From Streptomyces sp. F63 (lineage in GTDB: Bacteria > Actinomycetota > Actinomycetes > Streptomycetales > Streptomycetaceae), in the NCBI RefSeq assembly GCF_018070345.1, contig NZ_JAGPXX010000031.1:1-64000 (forward strand): DNA of 64,000 nucleotides, given 5' to 3'. The notes beneath the pieces were generated by a model, which was not told where the DNA came from, searched no databases, and saw only the letters and a program-made list of their open reading frames with translations. Positions 18,321 through 26,272 of the stretch are shown piece by piece. Position 1 is the stretch's first letter. Each line of letters begins with the position of its first letter. The translations under genes were made by a program, and so were the position numbers.

Positions 18321-18403
18321 CCCGCCAGTCTGACAACGAAGGTGCGTGAATACGAGCGAGAAAGTGTTGGACCCCCGCGGGCTCCGGCGGCCACCGTGAC
18401 GGA

Positions 18404-19744
18404 GTGATCCTTTTCCTCGCCGCACGCCCTGTGGTGCCCCGCCGGACGGCCGCCCGGCCCGGCACCCCTCCCACCGCGCCCGCTCACGCCGCCCGCACCG
18501 GCGCCCGGGCCGGTGGCCCCGTCCCGGCCGTGCGGAGCACCGCGGAGCGGCGGCGCGGGCCGTTCTCCCCGTACCGGCGCCTCTTCGCCCCGTCCGGTGC
18601 CCTCGCCTTCTCGCTCGCCGCCTTCCCGGGGCGCCTGGCCACCTCCATGCTCGGGGTCTCCACGGTCGTCATGCTGGCCCTGGTCCGCGACTCCTACGCC
18701 CTGGCCGGTGCCGTCTCGGCCGTCAACATCACCGTCACCGCCGTCACCGGGCCCCTGCTCGGGCGGCTGGTGGACCGGCTCGGACAGACGCGGGTGGCCG
18801 TGCCCGCCACCCTGGTCTTCGCCCTGGGCACGGCCGCGATGCTGCTCTGCGTCCGGTACGGCGCCCCGGACTGGGCACTGTTCCTGTGCTGCGCGGGCAA
18901 TGCGGGCATTCCGAGCGTGGGTTCGATGACCCGGGCCCGGTGGGCAGCCCTGCACGGGGACGACGCCGAGGCCCGGCACACCGCCAACTCCTTCGAACAG
19001 GTCGTCGACGAAGTGTGCTTCATGCTCGGTCCGGTACTCGCGATGGTGCTGTGCACGGCGGTGTTCCCCGAGGCCGGGCTGCTGGCCGCCGCCGTGCTCC
19101 TGACCGGGGGCATGCTGCTCTTCGCGAGCCGGCGCGACACCGAACCCCCCGTGCGGGCGGGAACGTCCGGCACCTCACGGGGACCGCTGCGGGCGCCCGG
19201 CTTCCCGGCCGTCCTCGGCGTCTTCGCGGCGACCGGCGCCCTCTTCGGCTCCATGGAGGTCGCGACGGTGGCGGCCGTACAGACGCTCGGCGGCGGCTCG
19301 GCGGCCGCCGCTCTCGTCCTGGCGCTCCAGGCCGCCGGCTCCGGGGTGGCGGGACTGGCGTTCGGCGCGCTCCGGCCGGCGGGCTCCCCGGCCGTGCGGC
19401 TGGCCACGGGGGTGGCGGCGATGACGGTCTGCGTTCTGCCGCTGACGGCCGCCGGGAGCCTGCCGCTGCTGGCCGCGCTGCTGTTCGTGGCGGGCATGGC
19501 CACCGCGCCGACGATGGTCACCGGGATGTCGCTGATTCAGCGCCTCGTCCCCGGAAACCGGCTCAACGAGGGTATGACCACCGCCTACACCGGCCTGCTG
19601 ACCGGTATCGCGGCAGGCGCGGCAGCCGGCGGGCAGCTCGTGGAGCGGCTCGGCACACCCGCCGCGTACTGGGCGTCGGCGGCGGCAGGTGCGCTGGCCC
19701 TGCTCGCGGCGCTGGCCGGCCTTCCCCGGCTGCGGCGGCTGTGA
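18404..19744 (+). CDS. MFS transporter, probably drug/metabolite efflux
   Basis: A 446-residue integral membrane protein. An Arg/Pro/Ala-rich N-terminus of ~60 residues precedes about 12 membrane helices. The MFS motif A position is GPLLGRLVDRLGQTRV (near residue 120). A hydrophilic central loop carries SRRDTEPPVRAG. The start GTG 18404 has GGA directly upstream but no strong Shine-Dalgarno; a later internal start near SPYRRLFAPSG is possible, as that is where homologous exporters begin. It is divergent from the LysR gene that likely controls it. The substrate is unknown. Confidence 0.82.
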   Translation: MILFLAARPVVPRRTAARPGTPPTAPAHAARTGARAGGPVPAVRSTAERRRGPFSPYRRLFAPSGALAFSLAAFPGRLATSMLGVSTVVMLALVRDSYALAGAVSAVNITVTAVTGPLLGRLVDRLGQTRVAVPATLVFALGTAAMLLCVRYGAPDWALFLCCAGNAGIPSVGSMTRARWAALHGDDAEARHTANSFEQVVDEVCFMLGPVLAMVLCTAVFPEAGLLAAAVLLTGGMLLFASRRDTEPPVRAGTSGTSRGPLRAPGFPAVLGVFAATGALFGSMEVATVAAVQTLGGGSAAAALVLALQAAGSGVAGLAFGALRPAGSPAVRLATGVAAMTVCVLPLTAAGSLPLLAALLFVAGMATAPTMVTGMSLIQRLVPGNRLNEGMTTAYTGLLTGIAAGAAAGGQLVERLGTPAAYWASAAAGALALLAALAGLPRLRRL

Positions 19745-19819
19745 GCAGGCCCTCGCGACCGGGCGAACGGAGCGGAAGCCGGACGGCGGAGGCCGGACCG
19801 GGACCGTCCCCGGGCGGCG

Positions 19820-19841
19820 GGCCCGGCACCGGCGCCGGGCC
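19820..19841. terminator. Hairpin between convergent MFS and esterase genes
   Basis: An 8-bp stem GGCCCGGC/GCCGGGCC with a 6-base loop, followed by a C run on the plus strand. It lies in the 167-bp gap between two convergent genes and could end the MFS transcript. Confidence 0.4.
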
Positions 19842-19911
19842 GGCCCCCCCCTGCTCGCCGGCCGGGCCGCGGCCACGGAGGATTCGGCGAGCAGGAGGAA
19901 CGGGGACGCGC

Positions 19912-21018
19912 TCAGTCCAGGGCCCAGGCCGTGCCCAGGCGGTACGCGGCGCAGAGGCCGACGTCCAGCACATAGGCGGCGGTCCGGCCGCACTGTGCGG
20001 TGCCCGTACCGGGGTCCACCGGCTGGCCGTGCCCCATGCCGGTGAGGGAGTAGGTCTCCACCACCGGCTTCCCGGCGGCGTTCTCGTAGACCCGGTGCGG
20101 ATGGCCGGCGACCGTGTCGCTCGTGTCGGGCTGCTGGTCGGTGCCGTGGACATCGGTCCACTGCTCGACCAGCTCGGCCATGTTCACCGGCTTGACGGTG
20201 AAGTCGGCGGTGCCGTGGAAGACCGTCACCGCGGGCCACGGCCCGCCGTACGAACCGGCGGCCGCCCGCACCCGGTCACCCCACTGGCGCGCTGTCCGGT
20301 CCGCCCCGACATACATGCAGACGTACGGTGAACCGGCCGCCTGCGCACAGCCGTAGGGCAGCCCGGCGACGATCCCGCCTCCGGCGAACAGATCCGGGTA
20401 CGCGGCCAGCATCACAGCCGTCATCCCGCCGCCCGCGGAGAGGCCGGTGACGTGGACCCGTGCCCGGTCGGCGCCGGTGTCGGCGACCTGGCGTGACACC
20501 ATCTGGGCGATGGACGCCGCCTCCCCCTGTCCGCGGGCGATGTCGGTGCTCTGGAACCAGTTGAAACAGCCACTGAGGTTGTTGGCGGCGGTCTGTCCCG
20601 GCAGGACCACCGAGAAGCCCCAGCGGTCGGCCAGTTCGAGCCATCCGGAGTCGGTTCCGTAGCCGGCGGCGTTCTGGCCGCAGCCGTGCAGGGCCACGAC
20701 CACCGGTCGGCCGGAGGGCAGACCTTCCGGCACGTAGCGGTACATGCGCAGCGCACCGGGGTTGGAACCAAAACCGGTCACCTCCTCGACGGCGGCCGCC
20801 GCCGTGCCCGGCCCGTCCGGCAGGGCTCCGCCGGAGGCAGGGGCCGGAGCGGTGACATGGCCCGGACCGGAGGGGCCGGCGATGCCCGTGGCATCGGCCC
20901 GGGCGGAGGCGTGAGCCGAGGCGGGGTACGGCATCAGCAGGAGTAAGGCAGTGAGCAGGGTCAGGACGGAGGCCGGGAGGGTGGCCCGGCGGGCTGGGTA
21001 CCGAGGGGTGGGGGTCAT
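19912..21018 (-). CDS. Secreted PHB-depolymerase/LpqC-type esterase
   Basis: A 368-residue alpha/beta hydrolase with a signal peptide (basic RYPARRATL, hydrophobic LLTALLLLM, cleavage near ASAHA, residue ~36). An Ala/Gly/Pro linker follows, then the catalytic domain. VALHGCGQNAAGY (residue ~108) is the oxyanion-hole region, GLSAGGGMT gives nucleophile Ser194, VFHGTADFTV the likely acid Asp, and GMGHG the catalytic His. Such enzymes cleave polyhydroxybutyrate oligomers, feruloyl or acetyl esters outside the cell; the exact substrate cannot be read here. It follows the lig operon on the same strand but a hairpin separates them, so it is probably its own unit. Confidence 0.87.
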   Translation of the reverse strand: MTPTPRYPARRATLPASVLTLLTALLLLMPYPASAHASARADATGIAGPSGPGHVTAPAPASGGALPDGPGTAAAAVEEVTGFGSNPGALRMYRYVPEGLPSGRPVVVALHGCGQNAAGYGTDSGWLELADRWGFSVVLPGQTAANNLSGCFNWFQSTDIARGQGEAASIAQMVSRQVADTGADRARVHVTGLSAGGGMTAVMLAAYPDLFAGGGIVAGLPYGCAQAAGSPYVCMYVGADRTARQWGDRVRAAAGSYGGPWPAVTVFHGTADFTVKPVNMAELVEQWTDVHGTDQQPDTSDTVAGHPHRVYENAAGKPVVETYSLTGMGHGQPVDPGTGTAQCGRTAAYVLDVGLCAAYRLGTAWALD

Positions 21019-21127
21019 GCCGGAGCAACCTAGACGCGCGGGCGGCGCCCCGGAATGTGGCGGTACTCCACAACCTCCCCGCCCCGGCTGTGCCCCGTCC
21101 CCGCGCCGGGGGCACGGAACGCTCAAC

Positions 21128-21144
21128 CCGCCCCTGACGGGCGG
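21128..21144 (-). terminator. Small hairpin after the ligA-like gene
   Basis: CCGCCC (21128-21133) pairs with GGGCGG (21139-21144) over a 5-base loop, 5 bp past the ligA-like stop in the direction of its transcription. It is short but well placed to end the catabolic operon before the esterase gene. Confidence 0.4.
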
Positions 21145-21148
21145 AGGT

Positions 21149-21508
21149 TCAGGTGGCGATGTCCGGATAGGGCAGGGATATGTGGTTCATGGCCCTGGCA
21201 TAGGCCTTCTGGTATTCCAGCGGGCCGTGGTCGCGTTCGAACATGGCGATGAAGAGGGTGAGGGTGAGGAAGGGGTGCGCACCCAGCTCGAAGAGAGCCA
21301 CATGGTCGTGCTCGCGCAGCGCACGGCGTTCCTCCCCGGTGAAGGAGAGCCAGGTGGTCCGCTCGTCGACGGTGCAGTTGAGGAGCTTGCCCGCCATCTC
21401 CCGCTCCCACCAGGACACGGTGGAGACGGGGTTCTCACGGTAGCGCTCGACCAGTGCGGGATCGCGGTCGACGGTGTAGAGGAACTTGTCGAGCAGGTAC
21501 TTGCTCAT
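21149..21508 (-). CDS. LigA-type small subunit of an extradiol dioxygenase
   Basis: A 119-residue all-helical protein of the protocatechuate 4,5-dioxygenase alpha (LigA) family. Key features are KFLYTVDRDPALVERYRENP (residues ~8-27), the LTGEERRAL-like segment FTGEERRAL near 56, and ELGAHPFLTLTL near 75. LigA subunits cap the active site of the LigB-type catalytic subunit. Its start overlaps the stop of the LigB-like gene (ATGA), so the two are made together. It is the last gene of a four-gene operon. Confidence 0.88.
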   Translation of the reverse strand: MSKYLLDKFLYTVDRDPALVERYRENPVSTVSWWEREMAGKLLNCTVDERTTWLSFTGEERRALREHDHVALFELGAHPFLTLTLFIAMFERDHGPLEYQKAYARAMNHISLPYPDIAT

Positions 21509-22368
21509 GCCGGCGCTCCGTTCGGATACCAGGTGAAGTAGGCCTCCATCGTGTGAAAGAGGTCAAGGGTGTCGACGTGATGGGCCGCGGCCCCCTCACC
21601 GGCCACCCCCATCATCAGCATGAAGTCCATGAAGCCGTGGGTGGCGTTGCCGGGCTGGTGGAGACTGTCGAGCGTCACTTCCGACAGGCAGCCCTCGATG
21701 TCGCCGCGGGCGATCCACTCGACCGCCTTCCGGTCGAACTCCGGATCCGGGCCGTGCTCCCCGAACTGGCGGGGCCCGCCCAGTTCCAGGGAGAGATGAC
21801 CGGTGCCGATGATCGCCACCCTCTTGTCCTCGGGCCAGGACTCGACCAGCTCGCGCAGAGCGCGGCCCAGTTGCACGAAGCGTCTCGGCCGCGGCAGGGG
21901 TGGCGCGAAGATATTGGTGTAGATCGGGACGATGGGCAGATCCGCCTGCGGGCGCAGCGTGATGATCGGGCACGTGATGCTGTGGTCGATGCGCAGCTCG
22001 TTGCTGAACGCCAGGTCGAAATCGGCGTCCAGTCCTTCGCGGAGGATATGGGCGGCCAGTTGCTCATCCCCGCGCAGCGTCATCCGCGGCAGCCCGAACT
22101 CCCGCTCCTCGTTGTAGAAGTTGGCGTCAAAGAACGGCGCCTTGCCCACCAGGAACTGCGGCATGTTGTCCAGCCACAGCTGGTGGAAGTGATCGCTCCC
22201 CACCATCACCAGGACATCGGGCCGCGCCCTGGTGAGGGTCTCCCGGAAAGCCTCGATCTTGGCGACCCAGGCATCGGCGAACGGCGGCCGGTCGTCGCCG
22301 GTGGCCGTGCTGGCCCGGTAATAGAAGGGATGGTGCGTGGAGGCGATGACCGCGGCGACGGTGGCCAT
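21505..22368 (-). CDS. LigB-type class III extradiol ring-cleavage dioxygenase, catalytic subunit
   Basis: A 287-residue protein of the LigB superfamily, which uses Fe(II) and O2 to open catecholic rings next to the hydroxyls. Iron-ligand candidates are His12/His13 in STHHPF and His60/His62 in GSDHFHQ, matching LigB His12 and His61. The segment that in LigB holds the catalytic base (GTGGMSH, from memory) reads GTGHLSLEL here, so a His (191) is present but moved by three residues, which suggests a distinct subfamily and possibly a non-protocatechuate substrate. The C-terminal GNATHGFMDF region is where the third ligand is expected. It is coupled to the LigA-like gene by a 4-bp overlap. Confidence 0.83.
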   Translation of the reverse strand: MATVAAVIASTHHPFYYRASTATGDDRPPFADAWVAKIEAFRETLTRARPDVLVMVGSDHFHQLWLDNMPQFLVGKAPFFDANFYNEEREFGLPRMTLRGDEQLAAHILREGLDADFDLAFSNELRIDHSITCPIITLRPQADLPIVPIYTNIFAPPLPRPRRFVQLGRALRELVESWPEDKRVAIIGTGHLSLELGGPRQFGEHGPDPEFDRKAVEWIARGDIEGCLSEVTLDSLHQPGNATHGFMDFMLMMGVAGEGAAAHHVDTLDLFHTMEAYFTWYPNGAPA

Positions 22369-22395
22369 GGGCGTACTCCTCTGGGTCCGGGCGGC

Positions 22396-23229
22396 TCAGC
22401 GCGTCCGGTCGGGGGCGGGAGCGGAGTCGGAGGAGGGAGCGGTATAGACCGCGTTGCGGTCGACGGCGCGGTAGACGTCCGTGCCGATGGGGCGACGGCG
22501 TTCCTCGGCTATCTGCCCGAGCAGGCCGGCGGTCCTGGCCAGCAGGGCGAAACCGCGGAGCAGTTCCACCGGCAGCCCCAGGTCGGCCAGTGCCGCGCCG
22601 CACACCCCGGCCCCGTTGAGCGGGAGCCTGCGGCCGAGTACCTGTTCGTGGATCCGGCCGATGGCTTCGAAGAGCCGCAGATGGGGCCCGCGCAGCCCTT
22701 CCTCCTCGGCGATGCGGATCAGCGCCGGGGTGCGCGGATCCCGGACCTTGTGCACCGGGTGCCCGAGGCCGGGGACGTACCGCCCGGCCTCACGGGTCCG
22801 GGTGACGGCCGCCAGAGCGAGTGCGTCCCAGCCGGCCTCGTCCTCGGGGAGCGGCCCCTCCTGCCGGTCGAGAATCTCGCGCAGATAGCCACCGCAGTCC
22901 TCGGTGACGCCGAGGAAGCGCGAGCCACCGCCCAGCAGCCCGGCCGCGAGCGCTCCCTGCAGCGAATCCGGGGCGGAGAGATAGGTCAGCCGGGCGGCGA
23001 TCGCCGTGGGGGTGAACCCGTGGTCCGCGAGGGCGACCAGTACCGCTTCGAAAACCCGCGTCTCCGAGGGCGTCGGGCGGCGCAGAGCAACCAGCCAGAA
23101 GGCGAGTTCACCGAAGCCCACCGTGCCCATGAGGTCGGCGGAGAGGTCCTCACCGAGAAGGCGGATCTCATCGGCCGTCGACGTGCCGAGGGAGGTCGGG
23201 AAGGCGGGGACGCCGTCGGTGCCGGTCAT
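22396..23229 (-). CDS. Citryl-CoA lyase / short citrate-synthase-like protein
   Basis: A 277-residue protein of the citrate synthase superfamily, the short citryl-CoA-lyase type (full citrate synthases are 370-430 residues). GLGHPVHKVRDPR at residues 154-166 is the CoA-binding/active-site motif (GxGHxxxxxxDPR) with the key His157. The stretch expected to carry the catalytic Asp reads LPLNGAGVCG (residues 203-211), so Asp appears replaced by Ala207 compared with the NVDG I remember in classical members. It may therefore cleave or form a different citrate-like CoA thioester. The gene overlaps the CoA transferase stop (ATGA) and lies 27 bp before the LigB-like gene. ATG 23229 is the only start that fits the domain. 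Confidence 0.75.
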   Translation of the reverse strand: MTGTDGVPAFPTSLGTSTADEIRLLGEDLSADLMGTVGFGELAFWLVALRRPTPSETRVFEAVLVALADHGFTPTAIAARLTYLSAPDSLQGALAAGLLGGGSRFLGVTEDCGGYLREILDRQEGPLPEDEAGWDALALAAVTRTREAGRYVPGLGHPVHKVRDPRTPALIRIAEEEGLRGPHLRLFEAIGRIHEQVLGRRLPLNGAGVCGAALADLGLPVELLRGFALLARTAGLLGQIAEERRRPIGTDVYRAVDRNAVYTAPSSDSAPAPDRTR

Positions 23230-24410
23230 GCGGAGGTCTCCTCGCCGTGAGCCGGTGCGGACAGCCAGCGCCGGATCTCGGCGCCGTGCTCGTCGAGGGA
23301 CGGGGGCGGCAGCCGGTACTCGGGCGGCGTCTCGGAGAAGGTGATCGGGTTGCGGACAGACGGAACGGCGTTCGGTCCTTCTCCGGCCGTCACGACCGGG
23401 TCGAGGCCGACCTCCTGCGCGAACTCCACGCCCCCGGCAATGGTGTTGATCGGCCCGCAGGGGACGCCGGCCGCGATGATGTCGCGGAACCACTCCATCC
23501 GGGTGCGGGTGCGGAGCCGCTCCACCAGCAGGGGGCGGAGCTCGGCGCGGTTGGCGGTGCGGTCCTCGTTGCGGCTGAACCGCGGGTCGTCGGCGAGCTC
23601 GGGAACCCCGAGCACCTCGGTCAGCCGGCGGAACTGGCCGTTGTTCCCGGCCGTGACGATCAGGTCGCCGTCCGAGCAGGGCAGCGGCTCGTAGGGGAAG
23701 AGGCTGGGGTGGCTGTTGCCCATCCGGTGCGGGACGACGCCCCCGGCGACATGGGCGCTGGTCTGGTTGACCAGTCCCGACAGGGCCGAGGACAGCAGAC
23801 TGACCTCCACGTGCTGGCCACGGCCGGTGTCGCGGCGGGCGTGCAGCGCGGACAGCACTCCGATGGCCGCGTGGAGCCCCGCCATCACGTCGAAGACGGA
23901 GATGCCCGCCCGGAAGGGCGGCCCCTCGGGATCACCGGTGAGGCTCATCAGCCCCGAGACGGCCTGGACGATCAGGTCGTAGCCGGGGAGGGCGGCACCC
24001 TCCGGGCCGCTGCCGAAGCCGCTGATCGAGGCGTAGACGACGGCCGGGTTTCCGGTGGCGACCGCGTCGTAGTCCAGTCCGAAGCGGGCCAGGCTCCCGG
24101 GTTTGAAGTTCTCGATGAACACATCGGCGCGCCGGGCCAGTTCCCGGGCCGCCGCGAGGTCACCGGGGTCCTTGAGGTCGAGTGCGACGGAGCGCTTGTT
24201 GCGGTTGATCCCCAGGTAGTACGTCGAGACCCCGTCCCGGACCGGAGGCTGCCAGGACCGGGTGTCGTCGCCGCCGGGCGACTCGACCTTGACCACCTCC
24301 GCGCCGAGGTCGGCCAGCAGCATCGTCGCGTAGGGGCCGGCGAGGATCCGCGAGAAGTCGGCCACCAGCAGCCCCGAGAGGGGGCCGCGGCGGGGGGCTG
24401 TACCGGGCAC
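23226..24410 (-). CDS. CaiB/BaiF-family (type III) CoA transferase
   Basis: A 394-residue family III CoA transferase. Typical landmarks are VADFSRILAGPYATMLLADLGAEVVK (residues ~16-41; start of the fold), NKRSVALDLK near 71, FIENFKPG near 98 and GISVFDVMAG with the catalytic Asp174. It moves CoA between carboxylic acids. First gene of the operon: GTG 24410 has GGAGAA 7 bases upstream. With a citryl-CoA-lyase-like protein directly downstream, the simplest reading is that it activates a ring-cleavage product as a CoA thioester for C-C cleavage; that is inference. Confidence 0.88.
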   Translation of the reverse strand: MPGTAPRRGPLSGLLVADFSRILAGPYATMLLADLGAEVVKVESPGGDDTRSWQPPVRDGVSTYYLGINRNKRSVALDLKDPGDLAAARELARRADVFIENFKPGSLARFGLDYDAVATGNPAVVYASISGFGSGPEGAALPGYDLIVQAVSGLMSLTGDPEGPPFRAGISVFDVMAGLHAAIGVLSALHARRDTGRGQHVEVSLLSSALSGLVNQTSAHVAGGVVPHRMGNSHPSLFPYEPLPCSDGDLIVTAGNNGQFRRLTEVLGVPELADDPRFSRNEDRTANRAELRPLLVERLRTRTRMEWFRDIIAAGVPCGPINTIAGGVEFAQEVGLDPVVTAGEGPNAVPSVRNPITFSETPPEYRLPPPSLDEHGAEIRRWLSAPAHGEETSA

Positions 24411-24463
24411 GGCTGTTCTCCGATCTTCGGCGGGTCACACTTCCGGTTTCACGGTGTCCGCTG

Positions 24464-24479
24464 TACGGACATCCGTCCG
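24464..24479. promoter_or_regulatory. Operator copy 1 of the divergent catabolic promoter region
   Basis: TACGGACATCCGTCCG occurs here and again, identical over 16 bases, at 24616-24631. It contains inverted arms CGGAC/GTCCG. On its left it is also part of TGTCCG-CTGTA-CGGACA (24456-24472), a perfect 6-bp inverted repeat. It lies just downstream of the leftward TTGACA promoter, where a repressor would block transcription of the CoA-transferase operon. The IclR protein encoded nearby is the obvious candidate binder. Confidence 0.65.
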
Positions 24480-24493
24480 CGAACGCCCCCCAA

Positions 24494-24522
24494 GTCTTGG
24501 CGTGATCCGTGAGAGCTGTCAA
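24494..24522 (-). promoter_or_regulatory. Putative leftward promoter for the CoA transferase-lig operon
   Basis: On the minus strand TTGACA (24522-24517) is followed after 17 bp by CAAGAC (24499-24494). The -35 is perfect; the -10 is poor, so it may need an activator. The start of transcription would fall near 24488, about 80 bp before GTG 24410. Confidence 0.5.
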
Positions 24523-24561
24523 GAGCCCCACACGATCGGGGCCCGTCCGGCACCGGGCCCC

Positions 24562-24590
24562 TTGACAGGCCCCACCGGCCGATCCACAGT
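24562..24590 (+). promoter_or_regulatory. Putative rightward promoter for the amidohydrolase-IclR arm
   Basis: TTGACA (24562-24567) is followed after 17 bp by CACAGT (24585-24590). It mirrors the leftward element, their -35 boxes lying 39 bp apart back to back. The -10 is weak. Transcription would start near 24597, just before operator copy 2. Confidence 0.5.
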
Positions 24591-24615
24591 GGCGGCATCG
24601 ACCCCGCGACCGGCA

Positions 24616-24631
24616 TACGGACATCCGTCCG
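24616..24631. promoter_or_regulatory. Operator copy 2 of the divergent catabolic promoter region
   Basis: Second exact copy of TACGGACATCCGTCCG, in the same orientation and 152 bp from the first. It lies between the predicted rightward transcription start and the amidohydrolase ATG at 24662, so one regulator could shut both arms or loop the DNA between the two sites. Confidence 0.65.
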
Positions 24632-24661
24632 GAGCCTGGAGCCGACACTGTGGAGGATGAG

Positions 24662-26155
24662 ATGTCCCACTCCGAAGCGCAGGCGCCGCCGGCCGGCCGG
24701 CCGGTGGTGTTCCGCGGCGGCACCGTGCTCACCATGGACGACGCCCGCACCGTACTGACCGGCGCGGACGTCCTGGTCGTGGCCGATCGCGTCGCCGCCG
24801 TCGGCCGGGGCCTGGACGTCCCCGAGGGCTGCTGGGAGATCGACGCCCGCGGCGGCATCGTCATGCCGGGCCTGATCGACACCCACCGGCACATGTGGCA
24901 GACCGCCATGCGCGGCTACGGCGCCGACTGGACGCTGACGCAGTACTTCGTGTGGTACTACCTGGAACACGGCAAGGCCTTCCGCCCGGAGGACGTGTAC
25001 GCCGGGAACCTGCTCTCCGCCTGGGAAGCCGTCGAGGCGGGAGTCACCACCACGGTCGACTGGTCCCACGGCCTGCAGACCGTGGACCACGCGGAGGCCG
25101 CCGTCGACGCCCTCCGGGCGGTCCCCGGCCGGTTCGTCCTCGCCTACGGCAACATCCAGGCGGCGCCGTGGGAGTGGACCGCCGACCCCGCCGTCCGCTC
25201 CTTCCTCGACCGGAGCCGCACCGGGGCCGGCGACCTCCTCGGCTTCCAGCTCGCCTTCGACGTCACGGGCGATCCCGCCTTTCCGGAGCAGGCCGCCTTC
25301 GAGACCGCCCGCGAGCTGGGACTGCCGGTCACCACCCACGCGGGGGTCTGGGGTGCCACCGACGACGCGGGCATCCGCCTCATGCACGAGAACGGCTTCA
25401 TGACCCCGGAGACGGTCTACGTCCACGCGGCGACGCTCACCACCGACGCCTACCACCGGATCGCCGCCACCGGCGGCTCCGTGTCGGTCTCCACCGAATC
25501 CGAGCAGAGCGCCGGACAGGGTTACCCGCCCACCTGGCAGGTCCGACGGCACGGCATTCCCGTGTCGCTGTCGATGGACACCAGCGTCTGGTGGAGCGGC
25601 GACCTCTTCACCGCCATGCGCACCACACTCGGCGCCGACCGGTCACGGGAACATCTGGAGGCCCATACGCGCGGCGACACGGTGACCCACGTCCACCTGC
25701 GGGCCGAGCAGGTCGTCGACTGGGCGACCCGGGGAGGCGCCCGTGCCCTGGGGCGGGACGACCTGGGGCGGCTGACCCCGGGGGCGAAGGCCGATGTCGT
25801 CCTGCTCCGGAACGACGCCTCCCCGGTGTCGTTCCCGCTGCTCAACCCCTATGGGCACGTGGTCTTCCAGGCGCAGCGCGGCGATGTGCACACCGTGCTG
25901 GTCGACGGCCGGGTGGTGAAACACGCGCACCGGCTGGTGGACGCCGATCTGCCGGCCGTGCGGCGCACCACCGAGGCGACCGTGGAGCACCTGCGCTCGG
26001 CACTGGGCGAGGAAGCATGGGCCGCAGGTATGGACCCGGAACTGCCCGACGGCGACGAGGTGCTGGACAACCCCTACCAGTACACCGCCTACAAGTCGGA
26101 GTCGACGCACGGGGCCCGGGGCACCGTCTTCGGCGAGCCGGACTCCGGCGGCTGA
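24662..26155 (+). CDS. ATZ/TRZ-type metal-dependent amidohydrolase or deaminase
   Basis: A 497-residue amidohydrolase-superfamily TIM-barrel enzyme of the chlorohydrolase/8-oxoguanine-deaminase branch. All metal ligands are visible: His75 and His77 in DTHRHMWQ, His226 in TTHAGVW, His255 in VYVHAATL, and Asp306 in LSMDTSVWW. The N- and C-terminal beta-sandwich is seen in FRGGTVLTMDDA and GAKADVVLL...VLVDGRVV. Family members remove amino or other leaving groups from heterocyclic or aromatic rings. ATG 24662 has GGAGG 6 bases upstream. It is divergent from the lig operon and followed by the iclR gene, suggesting it prepares the ring-cleavage substrate, for example by deamination; the substrate is unknown. 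Confidence 0.83.
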   Translation: MSHSEAQAPPAGRPVVFRGGTVLTMDDARTVLTGADVLVVADRVAAVGRGLDVPEGCWEIDARGGIVMPGLIDTHRHMWQTAMRGYGADWTLTQYFVWYYLEHGKAFRPEDVYAGNLLSAWEAVEAGVTTTVDWSHGLQTVDHAEAAVDALRAVPGRFVLAYGNIQAAPWEWTADPAVRSFLDRSRTGAGDLLGFQLAFDVTGDPAFPEQAAFETARELGLPVTTHAGVWGATDDAGIRLMHENGFMTPETVYVHAATLTTDAYHRIAATGGSVSVSTESEQSAGQGYPPTWQVRRHGIPVSLSMDTSVWWSGDLFTAMRTTLGADRSREHLEAHTRGDTVTHVHLRAEQVVDWATRGGARALGRDDLGRLTPGAKADVVLLRNDASPVSFPLLNPYGHVVFQAQRGDVHTVLVDGRVVKHAHRLVDADLPAVRRTTEATVEHLRSALGEEAWAAGMDPELPDGDEVLDNPYQYTAYKSESTHGARGTVFGEPDSGG

Positions 26156-26272
26156 GGAGCCGGTGGCCGCTCCCGGGTGGCCGAACCGTCCCGCCGAGGC
26201 CGTAGGCTCCCCCGGGACGGGCGGTCGCCGAGCCGGGGCACCGCGGGCCACACGATCACGGGAGGCACGGAG

